Source: Butyrivibrio sp.
GTDB taxonomy: Bacteria; Bacillota; Clostridia; Lachnospirales; Lachnospiraceae
Length of the DNA: 61,556 bases
Assembly (NCBI RefSeq): GCF_017635265.1
Contig: NZ_JAGBLU010000069.1
Location: 1-61,556, forward strand
Direction: 5' to 3'
Shown here: positions 37,477-45,346 of the stretch, piece by piece
How positions within the stretch are numbered: the first letter of the stretch is position 1
Layout: every line of letters begins with the position of its first letter
Translations under genes and position numbers: made by a program
The notes under the pieces: model-generated
The model's input: the letters and a program-made list of their open reading frames with translations, nothing else
The model's database searches: none
What the model was told of the DNA's origin: nothing

Positions 37477-38859
37477 ATGGATGGTTTTGTTAGAGTTCCT
37501 GTAAGAGAACAGGATGCAAAAGTGCGTGCTACCAATTTTGAGGAAGTATGCCTTGGATATAATAAAGAAGAAGCTGAAAAAGAAGCACTAAGATGCCTTA
37601 ATTGCAAGAACCCGCAGTGTGTTCAGGGGTGTCCTGTGTCAATTGATATTCCGGGATTTATTTCTAAGGTTAAAACCGGGGATGTTGAGGGAGCTTATCA
37701 GACAATCAGTAAGTCCAGCGCTCTTCCTGCTGTCTGTGGGCGTGTTTGTCCTCAGGAAAGTCAGTGTGAAGGCAAGTGTATCAGAGGAATAAAGGGCGAT
37801 GCTGTATCAATCGGAAAACTTGAGAGATATGTTGCTGATACTGCAAGAGAGCTTGGAATAAAGCCGGAAGGAGCAAAAGAAAAGAAAGGTAAAAAGGTTG
37901 CTGTTATCGGATCAGGCCCTTCAGGACTTACATGTGCCGGTGATCTTGCCAAGATGGGATATGATGTAACAATCTTTGAAGCCCTTCACGAGGCAGGTGG
38001 AGTTTTGGTTTATGGTATTCCTGAATTCCGTCTTCCAAAGACTGCCGTTGTTAAGAAAGAAATTGAAAACGTTAAGTCTCTTGGTGTAAAGCTTGAGACT
38101 GACGTTGTTATTGGAAAATCAGTAACAATAGATGAACTTATGGAGAAGGAAGGTTTTGAAGCTGTATTCATCGGTTCAGGAGCTGGACTTCCAAGATTTA
38201 TGAACATCCCGGGTGAGCAGGCAATGGGTGTGTTCTCAGCCAATGAGTTCCTTACAAGAAGCAACCTCATGAAAGCATTTGATGAGAATTCAAGAACACC
38301 TATTATGAGACCTAAAAAATGTGTCGTTGTTGGTGGTGGTAACGTGGCAATGGATGCAGCCAGAACAGCACTTCGTCTCGGAGCAGAGGTTCATGTAGTA
38401 TATCGTCGTGGTGAAGAAGAACTTCCTGCCAGAAAAGAGGAAGTTGGACACGCTAAAGAAGAAGGTATCATTTTTGACCTTCTTACAAATCCTGTTGAAA
38501 TCCATGCTGATGAGAACGGATGGGTAAAGGGTATTACATGTATTCGTATGGAGCTTGGAGAACCTGATGAATCCGGAAGAAGGAGTCCTGTTGAAGTTCC
38601 GGGATCTGAATTTGAAATTGAGTGTGATGCGGTTATCATGTCACTTGGTACATCACCTAATCCGCTTATTTCATCAACAACTCAGGGACTTGAAGTTAAT
38701 CGCAGAAAATGTATTGTTGCACAGGAAGATAATGGTCAGACTTCTAAACCGGGTGTTTTTGCAGGTGGTGATGCTGTAACAGGTGCAGCAACAGTAATAC
38801 TTGCAATGGGTGCAGGTAAAGCCGCAGCCAAGGGCATCGACGAATATCTCTCCAAATAA
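37477..38859 (+). CDS. nfnB: NADH-dependent ferredoxin:NADP+ oxidoreductase, large subunit (NfnB), GltD-like
   Basis: This 460-residue subunit has an N-terminal region with two [4Fe-4S]-type Cys groups (RCLNCKNPQCVQGCP and CGRVCPQESQCEGKC) followed by two nucleotide-binding domains: VAVIGSGPSGLTCAGDLAKMGY for FAD and VVVGGGNVAMDAARTALRLG for NADPH. The C-terminus has GVFAGGDAVTGAATVILAMGAGK. ATG 37477 has AAAGGAG. It could be annotated as glutamate synthase small chain, but the absence of a large GltB subunit and the adjacent NfnA point to the bifurcating Nfn complex. Confidence 0.9.
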   Translation: MDGFVRVPVREQDAKVRATNFEEVCLGYNKEEAEKEALRCLNCKNPQCVQGCPVSIDIPGFISKVKTGDVEGAYQTISKSSALPAVCGRVCPQESQCEGKCIRGIKGDAVSIGKLERYVADTARELGIKPEGAKEKKGKKVAVIGSGPSGLTCAGDLAKMGYDVTIFEALHEAGGVLVYGIPEFRLPKTAVVKKEIENVKSLGVKLETDVVIGKSVTIDELMEKEGFEAVFIGSGAGLPRFMNIPGEQAMGVFSANEFLTRSNLMKAFDENSRTPIMRPKKCVVVGGGNVAMDAARTALRLGAEVHVVYRRGEEELPARKEEVGHAKEEGIIFDLLTNPVEIHADENGWVKGITCIRMELGEPDESGRRSPVEVPGSEFEIECDAVIMSLGTSPNPLISSTTQGLEVNRRKCIVAQEDNGQTSKPGVFAGGDAVTGAATVILAMGAGKAAAKGIDEYLSK

Positions 38860-38884
38860 TATACTTTCTTGCGAGAGTCAAAAT

Positions 38885-39076
38885 AAAATCCATTTTTACC
38901 CATAGCTTTGTCCAGAGCTCGGGTAGTATTCGCAAAGAGACAGTAAATTCAAAATAAGAGCCTCATTTCCTTTCATGCTTATTCAAAACAGAAAATGAGG
39001 CTCTTATTTTTTATTAACAGTCTCTATTGCTCATACTAAATCGCTCTATCCAAAGCTATGGGCAAAAATGGATTTT
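38885..39076. repeat. Palindromic element A with central terminator
   Basis: Outer arms of 26 nt (38885-38910 and 39051-39076) match as inverted repeats with one mismatch. The middle arms of 40 nt on each side still match imperfectly. The centre is a terminator (38951-39014): stem AATAAGAGCCTCATTT / AAATGAGGCTCTTATT, followed by a T-run. The loop carries TTTCATGCTTATTCA (38971-38985), the exact complement of the loop in element B. Confidence 0.75.
38951..39014 (+). terminator. Terminator of nfnAB, centre of palindrome A
   Basis: A 16-bp perfect stem (38953-38968 / 38993-39008) with a 24-nt loop is followed by TTATTTTTTATT. The A-rich left side would let it work in both directions. Confidence 0.88.
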
Positions 39077-39115
39077 TCTATTTACTGCTAAGATAGAACT
39101 ATTTAAAGCAGAATA

Positions 39116-39315
39116 GCAGATGTTGTGGAAGTTTAGAGATAGTTATGTGAACGATTTATTTTGAAATGATGATAAATGGATATAAATAAACCCACAAAAG
39201 ACTTGTGCTCTGAATAAGCATGAAACAAGGCTTTTGTGGGTGTTTTATGTCCAATTTATCACATTGAAAAATACCGGAGTGAACATAACTATCTCTAAAC
39301 TTCCACATCATCTGC
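39116..39315. repeat. Palindromic element B with central hairpin
   Basis: Outer arms of 32 nt (39116-39147 and 39284-39315) are inverted repeats with one mismatch; the next about 40 nt on each side still pair imperfectly. The centre is a hairpin ACCCACAAAAG (39190-39200) / CTTTTGTGGGT (39231-39241), extended by CTTGT/ACAAG. Its loop has TGAATAAGCATGAAA (39211-39225), the reverse complement of the loop in element A. Confidence 0.75.
39190..39246 (+). terminator. Hairpin and possible terminator at the centre of palindrome B
   Basis: An 11-bp stem plus a 5-bp inner stem across one mismatch is followed by GTTTTATG, only a short T-run. Termination is plausible but weaker than at element A. Confidence 0.55.
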
Positions 39316-39349
39316 GGTCGTTTACAAGAAAGTATAGATTCCGAATAGG

Positions 39350-39378
39350 TTGGGAAGATTGGCGTTTTATGTTATAAT
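39350..39378 (+). promoter_or_regulatory. Promoter of the MORN-protein gene
   Basis: TTGGGA (39350-39355), exactly 17 bp, and a perfect TATAAT (39373-39378). The predicted start is about 22 nt before the ATG at 39407, with a TTGGAGA ribosome-binding site between. Confidence 0.65.
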
Positions 39379-39406
39379 TGTATGGATTGCGGATTGGAGA
39401 ATAATT

Positions 39407-40441
39407 ATGGATAGAAATGAAAAAATCAAGATTGCGATTACTTCAGGAATTGTTGCTGTAATACTACTTCTTTTGGTGCTTTTTATAGCATTGTCAGGGA
39501 AAAAAGAAAGTGATGAAAAACTGCTGAATGATAATATAAATGAGTATGCAAGTGTAGAATCTTCCGGAGATTTAAATGCATCTTCCGGGAATCTTGTATC
39601 AGCAGAAGCTTCAAGCAGTAACAGCATAGATGAAGCGGTTACGGATGAAAGTAGTGATGATAGCAGTAAAGAAAGTACTTTAGAAAGTACAGCAGGGTCT
39701 TTGGATATTTCAGGAAACAGTCTTTATACTACAAAGGCTGCTGTACTTAAAAATGTATATAATGGACTGGCTATCGATATAAATGCGCAGCTTCAGGAAA
39801 TGTATACATATTGGTCCGATAACAACACGGAAGCTGTCAGAGATTTGGCTCACCTTGAGAGATTCGAGGCTATGTCATATAAGCTTTCAGGTACTAATGA
39901 TTTTTATTACTATGGAGAAACCAATTCTTCAGGACAGCCTGAAGGTACAGGACTGGCAGTATATGGGGATGATCAGTACTATTTTGGACAGTGGAAAAAT
40001 GGAAAGAGAAGCGGTACCGGAACATGGATTAATTTTTATCCGGAATATAGTAATTATGTTGTAACGGAGCATTTGTACACCGGCGAGTGGGTTGAAGATC
40101 TTCCATGTGGTGAAGGCCAGGAGCATTATGACTATAATCTTGAAAAAATGAATGGGGATGATTACTACGTTCAAAATGCAATTGGAACTTTCGATAAAGC
40201 GCTTTATAACGGTAGCATGTATATTATTCTCATAGATAGAGATGGTAATATAAGTGAATGGTCAGGTAACTGTGAGCAGGGAACATGGAAGCAGGTTGTA
40301 AATACACATCTTGATAAAGATGGAAAGATTCCTGTTTTACAGAACAATGAAGACGAAAAAGACTTTATTTATATGACAGAAGAAGGAACAAAAGACAATC
40401 TGATCACCGGAATAATTACAGGTGGGAAAAAGGTAAATTAA
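39407..40441 (+). CDS. Membrane-anchored MORN-repeat protein of unknown function
   Basis: This 344-residue protein has an N-terminal membrane anchor (about 9-31, TSGIVAVILLLLVLFIAL), then a Ser-rich low-complexity stretch (about 45-105) typical of wall-spanning linkers. Three MORN-like repeats follow: YYGETNSSGQPEGTGLAVYGD, YYFGQWKNGKRSGTGTWIN and LYTGEWVEDLPCGEGQEHYDY, written here as separate units. MORN repeats bind lipids or act as rigid extensions. It has its own promoter and stands behind the palindrome region. rlmH starts 6 bp after it. Confidence 0.75.
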   Translation: MDRNEKIKIAITSGIVAVILLLLVLFIALSGKKESDEKLLNDNINEYASVESSGDLNASSGNLVSAEASSSNSIDEAVTDESSDDSSKESTLESTAGSLDISGNSLYTTKAAVLKNVYNGLAIDINAQLQEMYTYWSDNNTEAVRDLAHLERFEAMSYKLSGTNDFYYYGETNSSGQPEGTGLAVYGDDQYYFGQWKNGKRSGTGTWINFYPEYSNYVVTEHLYTGEWVEDLPCGEGQEHYDYNLEKMNGDDYYVQNAIGTFDKALYNGSMYIILIDRDGNISEWSGNCEQGTWKQVVNTHLDKDGKIPVLQNNEDEKDFIYMTEEGTKDNLITGIITGGKKVN

Positions 40442-40446
40442 AAGTA

Positions 40447-40929
40447 TTGATTAAGATATCTATTATTTGTGTCGGAAAAATAAAAGAGAAATACTGGAAT
40501 GACGCTATTGCAGAGTATTCCAAAAGGTTATCAAGATATTGCAGGTTAAGCATTATCGAAGTAGCCGATGAAAAAACTCCTGATAATGCGCCGGCTGCAA
40601 TAGAAGAGCAAATCAAGGAAAAAGAAGGCAAAAGAATCCTAAAGAATATTGATCAGGGAGCTTTTGTTTGTGCACTGGCCATAAATGGCAGGAAGTTCAC
40701 ATCCGAAAGTTTCTCTGAATTTTTAAACGAGCAGGGAATAAAAGGAATTAGTCATATTCAGTTTATTATTGGTGGATCTTTAGGTCTTCATAAAAGCGTT
40801 CTTGATTGTGCAGATGAGTATATCAGTTTTTCGGATATGACATTCCCACATCAGATGATGAGAGTGATTTTATTGGAACAGATATATAGGGGATACAAAA
40901 TTATAAGCGGGGAACCGTATCATAAATAA
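40447..40929 (+). CDS. rlmH: 23S rRNA (pseudouridine1915-N3)-methyltransferase RlmH
   Basis: This 160-residue SPOUT methyltransferase methylates pseudouridine 1915 in helix 69. It shows MIKISIICVGKIKEKYWNDAIAEY at the start, the SAM-knot region IGGSLGLHKSVLDCAD and the C-terminal FPHQMMRVILLEQIYRGYKI with GEPYHK. Translation begins at TTG 40447, 6 bp behind the preceding stop. The ribosome-binding site is weak (AAAGG), so translation may depend on the gene before it. Confidence 0.94.
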   Translation: MIKISIICVGKIKEKYWNDAIAEYSKRLSRYCRLSIIEVADEKTPDNAPAAIEEQIKEKEGKRILKNIDQGAFVCALAINGRKFTSESFSEFLNEQGIKGISHIQFIIGGSLGLHKSVLDCADEYISFSDMTFPHQMMRVILLEQIYRGYKIISGEPYHK

Positions 40930-40953
40930 TTAACGTAATTTGGGGAAGTTTAT

Positions 40954-41988
40954 ATGAGTGAAATAACAGAACTTAGGCTCTCGCTTACTGCAGAAGATGA
41001 GAGAGGAATATTTGGGGAAAATGACAGCTATATCCGCAAGATTGAGGACAGTTTTAGAGTTGAGATCATAGATCGAAACGGTGAGCTTCATATTATCGGT
41101 GATAAAGATGGCGCGGATAAAGCAGCCAGCATAATAAGAGAACTTGTTCAGCTCTATAGAAGGGGCGGTGGAATTGAGGAACAGTCAATCAATTATGCTA
41201 TCAATTTAAAAGAAGAGGAAAAATTATCCAAGGCTTATAAAAACGAAAATGTGCTGGTAGACATTGATAAGGATGTAATATGTCATACTATATCCGGTAA
41301 ACCGATTAAACCAAAGACACTGGGACAAAAAAAATACATAGATGCAATCAGGAATAAAATGATTGTATTTGGTCTTGGACCTGCCGGAACAGGAAAAACT
41401 TATCTTGCAATGGCTATGGCTATTACAGCTTTTCAAAGGGAAGAGGTAAGCCGCATTATTTTGACCAGACCAGCGATTGAGGCCGGAGAAAAACTTGGTT
41501 TTTTGCCGGGAGATCTTCAGAGCAAAGTGGATCCATATTTAAGACCTTTATATGATGCGCTTTATCAGATAATGGGTACAGAAAATTTTATCAAGAATAT
41601 GGAAAAAGGATTAATTGAGGTAGCTCCGCTTGCTTACATGAGAGGAAGGACTTTGGACAATGCTTTTATTATTCTTGACGAAGCCCAGAATACTACTCCT
41701 GCTCAGATGAAAATGTTTCTTACAAGAATTGGTTTTGGTTCTAAGGTTATTATTACCGGTGATGCCAGTCAGAAGGATTTATCGCCTGATGTAAAGTCCG
41801 GTCTTGACGTGGCTCAAAGCGTACTTAAGGGAATAGACGACATTGAGTTTTGCACTTTGACAAGTAATGATGTTGTAAGACATCCTCTTGTCCAGAAAAT
41901 TGTAAAAGCATATGAGGATTATGAGAAAAAAGCTTTAAACAAGCAGAAAGTCAAGTCAATTAAAAAACTGGAAAAGGCGCACAGGTAA
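40954..41988 (+). CDS. phoH: PhoH-family ATPase
   Basis: This 344-residue protein has an N-terminal KH-like region (about 10-75) and a P-loop ATPase domain with GLGPAGTGKTYLAMAMAI, TRPAIEAGEKLGFLPGDLQSKVDPYLRPLYDAL and the Walker B region FIILDEAQNTTPAQMKMFLTRIG. PhoH proteins are linked to RNA metabolism and, in Firmicutes, sit with a PgpH-type HD protein and ybeY, as here. The next gene overlaps its stop by one base. Confidence 0.95.
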   Translation: MSEITELRLSLTAEDERGIFGENDSYIRKIEDSFRVEIIDRNGELHIIGDKDGADKAASIIRELVQLYRRGGGIEEQSINYAINLKEEEKLSKAYKNENVLVDIDKDVICHTISGKPIKPKTLGQKKYIDAIRNKMIVFGLGPAGTGKTYLAMAMAITAFQREEVSRIILTRPAIEAGEKLGFLPGDLQSKVDPYLRPLYDALYQIMGTENFIKNMEKGLIEVAPLAYMRGRTLDNAFIILDEAQNTTPAQMKMFLTRIGFGSKVIITGDASQKDLSPDVKSGLDVAQSVLKGIDDIEFCTLTSNDVVRHPLVQKIVKAYEDYEKKALNKQKVKSIKKLEKAHR

Positions 41989-43202
41989 TGGATAAAAAAG
42001 GGCTATCCTTTGATAAAATAAAAATTTTATATGCAGTACTTTTTTTGGTTACCGGTATAGGAGTCGGGGGATTTTCTTTTGTTCTTGGAAAGAGCTATGA
42101 AGCAATACTACGAAATATAGTTGTTGCTTTCATTATTTCAGGAACAATTATTTTTATGCTTTTAGATGCATCATCGAGAGGAAAAGAGGGCTTTTCTTAT
42201 GATAACTATGAAAAAAGAAACAGATTCATAGTTGTCTATATTGTTTTTTTGGTGCTTTCATGTGTTTTTTCTTTAATTCCCAATCAATTTTGGCCATATT
42301 TGTCTATATTTGTAATACTTGCTCTTTTTTCAAACAGTGAGATAGGTATGATATCAGGAACATGCTTTGTTATGTTATCTGTAATGCTAGAGGAAAATGG
42401 AAGTCTGGGTGAACTTTTTATGTATGTGCTTGCAGGTGCCGTAGCAATTTCGATGTTCAGAGACCTTAAGGAAGATACTAAAATTGCATTTCCTACTTTT
42501 ATTTCTTTGATGATGCAGGCTGTTTTACTCGTTGCATTTAATGTGTTGTTCTTAAACAGAACTTTGGGAATAAAAATCCTGATTTTACCAATTCTTAATG
42601 TGATGCTTAATCTTCTTATTCTGTTGATTTTTCTGAATATGTTTGGTGTTTATGTCATCAGAAAATCAAATGATATGTATATGGAGATAAATGACGCTGA
42701 GTTTTCACTTTTAAAGGAACTTAAGGATAAGAATCAGGATGAATACTTCCTGGCGATACATACGGCGTATCTGGCTGAGAGAATTGCTATGGGACTTGGA
42801 TTTAATGCAAGGGCTGTAAAAACCTGTTCATATTATCATAGGATTGGTATTATAGATGGCAAGATGGATTGGGATGATGTTTCCCACTATTATTCAGAGA
42901 ATAATTTTCCGCTGGAGGCAATTGACTTTCTCAAGGAATATATGGTTCCTTCAAAGTCTGTGCCCAGATCCAAAGAATCATTGACAGTTCAGTTATCAGA
43001 GACAGTTATATCTTCGATAATGTATCTTTTGAAAAAAGATCCAAACGCCAATATAAACTATGATCAGCTGATAGACGGGATAATCGACAAAAGAATTGAT
43101 AATGGTGAATTGAATGAGTATGAGGTGACATTTAGAGAACTTCATGAAATGAGAAAAATCCTAAAAAAGGAGAAGTTATACTATGGTTTTTTACGTAGAT
43201 AA
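41988..43202 (+). CDS. Shortened PgpH/YqfF-like membrane protein with a degenerate HD domain
   Basis: This 404-residue protein occupies the place of PgpH (7TM-HD c-di-AMP phosphodiesterase) between phoH and ybeY. About seven to eight hydrophobic segments fill residues 1-235. The C-terminal part matches PgpH in pattern: HTAYLAERIAMGLGFNARAVKTCSYYHRIGIIDGKM, and at the end IIDKRIDNGELNEYEVTFRELHEMRKIL. The catalytic HD pair is lost (YYHRIG in place of YYHDIG), and the later His residues and the HHGT-type motif are missing. The large extracellular domain of about 300 residues is also absent. It is probably inactive as a phosphodiesterase and may bind c-di-AMP or act in a complex. Confidence 0.75.
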   Translation: MDKKGLSFDKIKILYAVLFLVTGIGVGGFSFVLGKSYEAILRNIVVAFIISGTIIFMLLDASSRGKEGFSYDNYEKRNRFIVVYIVFLVLSCVFSLIPNQFWPYLSIFVILALFSNSEIGMISGTCFVMLSVMLEENGSLGELFMYVLAGAVAISMFRDLKEDTKIAFPTFISLMMQAVLLVAFNVLFLNRTLGIKILILPILNVMLNLLILLIFLNMFGVYVIRKSNDMYMEINDAEFSLLKELKDKNQDEYFLAIHTAYLAERIAMGLGFNARAVKTCSYYHRIGIIDGKMDWDDVSHYYSENNFPLEAIDFLKEYMVPSKSVPRSKESLTVQLSETVISSIMYLLKKDPNANINYDQLIDGIIDKRIDNGELNEYEVTFRELHEMRKILKKEKLYYGFLRR

Positions 43203-43686
43203 TGAAGTAGAAGCTGAGTTTGATTTTGATATAGAGCAGGTGGCAACTTTGGTTGCTTCTAAAGTTTTAGAGAAAGAAAATTGTGGTCACGAGGTTGAAA
43301 TAAGTCTTATTATTACTAATGATGAAGGCATTAGGGAAATGAACAATGAGTTTAGAGAAATAGACAGACCAACTGATGTACTATCTTTTCCTAATGTCAG
43401 TTACGATACCCCCGGTGATTTTTCTGTTATTGATGGTAAGCAGCAGATTGATCTTTTAAATCCTGATTCCGGTAACATTATGTTTGGGGACATTGTTATC
43501 AATGAGAATAGGGTAAGAGAGCAGGCTAAAGAGTATGGTCATAGCGAAAAAAGAGAATTTGCGTTTTTAGTTGCTCATAGCATGCTTCATTTATGCGGCT
43601 ATGATCATATGGAGGAGAATGAAGCCAAGGTGATGGAAAAAAAGCAAAGTGATGTACTTGAGGAACTGGGTATTACCAGAGGCTAG
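43183..43686 (+). CDS. ybeY: Endoribonuclease YbeY (rRNA maturation)
   Basis: This 167-residue metalloprotein helps process 16S rRNA and control ribosome quality. The zinc motif HSMLHLCGYDH (about 136-146) is intact, and REIDRPTDVLSFP and FGDIVI are the family's other conserved parts. ATG 43183 has GGAG 9 nt upstream and lies in the last 20 bp of the preceding gene, so the genes are translationally linked. Confidence 0.94.
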   Translation: MVFYVDNEVEAEFDFDIEQVATLVASKVLEKENCGHEVEISLIITNDEGIREMNNEFREIDRPTDVLSFPNVSYDTPGDFSVIDGKQQIDLLNPDSGNIMFGDIVINENRVREQAKEYGHSEKREFAFLVAHSMLHLCGYDHMEENEAKVMEKKQSDVLEELGITRG

Positions 43687-43703
43687 TTTTAGGGAGCAGA
43701 AGT

Positions 43704-45344
43704 ATGAAACAGTATTTTGAGGAAAAAAGAATCAGACCGGATATAATAACCTCCATGTTTTTTGTATCTGTTTTGATAATGATGCTATATGAGATAATTA
43801 CCTTGCGAATATATGGCGATAAAGGAGCAGGTTTTGTAGCCGGACCTATTGCTGTTTTTTATATTCTATATCTTTCTTTTGTTCTGGCTGTACAGAAGTC
43901 CGTTTGGATAATGGTAAGACTGCGGGCCAGAAGATCGCAGTATTTAAATGCAGAAGCCAACATGGTGCGTTCTTTTCGGATTTTTGCAATCGCAGGAGTG
44001 CTGACCTTTATTGTGCTGGTTTTAAGTAGTTTCTTTTGCTCTGAATATTTGTTTGGATCTTCGAGATCATGGTTCCATTGCATAATAGTTGCTGTTTGTG
44101 CAATTTTTTTATCCATTCAGGGTGTTTTAAGAGGCTACCTTCAGGGGATTGGATACACAAAGCCGATTGTAATTTCAGATATTCTGATCGCGTTATTTTC
44201 TTTTGTTAGCGGAACCATTATTTCTGCAATACTGTATAACTACGGACTTAAGGTGAATAATCTGTTCCATATCAGTGAGCTTAGCAGTGTATATGGTTCA
44301 ACCGGAATGATGATAGGAATTCTGATTGGAGTTATTGCAGGATTTATTCAGATAGTAGTTAGTTTCACACTTAGAAAAAATGAGATAAAAGAGTTTGTTA
44401 AACAAGGTGCACCGAGGTATTTGGATAATAAGAATGATGTGCTTGTTACAGTCAGATCGATTGTTCTTTTATACATCACTCCGGCGCTTGTAATCCTTTT
44501 TGATATTGTCTTTTATGTAATCCATCAAAAGAATCTGGGAACAGAGAATGACTTTGTGCTTAATTACGGAGTTTATACAGGTCGGGTTTTGAGCCTTATA
44601 TCTATACTGATCATTCTTTGTATTATTCCTTTTGTAAAAACCTGGAACAGGGTAATGGCTCGTATTGAAAGGGATGAGCTGACCGGTGCAAAAGACAGAC
44701 TTCGCATGCTTTCGCATAGCTTTTTTGCCTTGTCTTTACCTGTTGCTGTATTTACTTTTGTAATGGCAAAGACTATTGAGATTGCAGTCTTTGGTAAGAA
44801 CAATGATCTGTCTAATTATCTGATCGAAATTGGAAGTCTTTTGATTGTTTTAGCGCCTATTGCCGTATTTTTTTCATGGCTGTTAAATCATATGGGAAAG
44901 GCTGTGCTGGCACTTGTTTCAATACTCCTTTCCTGGGCTCTTCATGTGGCTATGATGGTTGTTTTTGTAGTGGTTGCAGGAATTGGGGTATATGGTATTT
45001 TGATATCATTACTTTTAGCTTTTGCATTATATGATGTTTTATGTTTTTTGCTTTTGGGTAAAATGCTCAAATACAGACAAAAGCTTATAAGATCTGTCGG
45101 AGTTCCGCTTCTTTGTTCTGCTATTTCAGGACTTTTGGCATTTATTATAAATGTAATATTCCTCAATCTCATAGGAGATATACTTACATTGATCATAGCG
45201 CTGATTCTATATTATGTGCTTTATATGGTGCTCATGATCATTTTGAGAGGAATTACCGCAAAGGAAATAGCAAGTGTTCCATTGGGAAAAGTGTTTATGA
45301 TGCTTGCAGGTAATTTGGGAAGAACAGGTAGCTTAGAGGATTAA
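43704..45344 (+). CDS. MOP-superfamily flippase, polysaccharide/lipid II type (SpoVB/MurJ-like)
   Basis: This 546-residue membrane protein has about 14 hydrophobic segments. A family-like helix pair with GVLRGYLQGIGYTKP and a C-terminal polysaccharide-biosynthesis region are visible. It would flip lipid-linked wall or polysaccharide precursors. The substrate cannot be assigned. The N-terminal 30 residues are charged and cytoplasmic. It ends 2 bp before the next gene. Confidence 0.8.
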   Translation: MKQYFEEKRIRPDIITSMFFVSVLIMMLYEIITLRIYGDKGAGFVAGPIAVFYILYLSFVLAVQKSVWIMVRLRARRSQYLNAEANMVRSFRIFAIAGVLTFIVLVLSSFFCSEYLFGSSRSWFHCIIVAVCAIFLSIQGVLRGYLQGIGYTKPIVISDILIALFSFVSGTIISAILYNYGLKVNNLFHISELSSVYGSTGMMIGILIGVIAGFIQIVVSFTLRKNEIKEFVKQGAPRYLDNKNDVLVTVRSIVLLYITPALVILFDIVFYVIHQKNLGTENDFVLNYGVYTGRVLSLISILIILCIIPFVKTWNRVMARIERDELTGAKDRLRMLSHSFFALSLPVAVFTFVMAKTIEIAVFGKNNDLSNYLIEIGSLLIVLAPIAVFFSWLLNHMGKAVLALVSILLSWALHVAMMVVFVVVAGIGVYGILISLLLAFALYDVLCFLLLGKMLKYRQKLIRSVGVPLLCSAISGLLAFIINVIFLNLIGDILTLIIALILYYVLYMVLMIILRGITAKEIASVPLGKVFMMLAGNLGRTGSLED

Positions 45345-45346
45345 AA

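Larger units (their letters stand above)
38861..39335. repeat. Composite palindromic region bounded by an 11-bp inverted repeat
   Basis: This gene-free stretch between nfnB and the MORN gene is built of nested inverted repeats. ATACTTTCTTG (38861-38871) and CAAGAAAGTAT (39325-39335) are the outer arms; inside lie two separate large palindromes (38885-39076 and 39116-39315). A 39-bp spacer with a small CTGCT/AGCAG hairpin separates the two. No reading frame of note is present. Confidence 0.65.

Noticed and set aside
37477-38859. Glutamate synthase small subunit (gltD)
   Set aside because: Sequence motifs are shared with GltD, but no large GltB subunit is near, and the adjacent flavin/[2Fe-2S] subunit matches the Nfn pair.
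38861-39335. CRISPR array
   Set aside because: The region is repetitive, but the repeats are nested inverted arms of different sequence, not regularly spaced direct repeats with unique spacers. No cas genes are present in the window.
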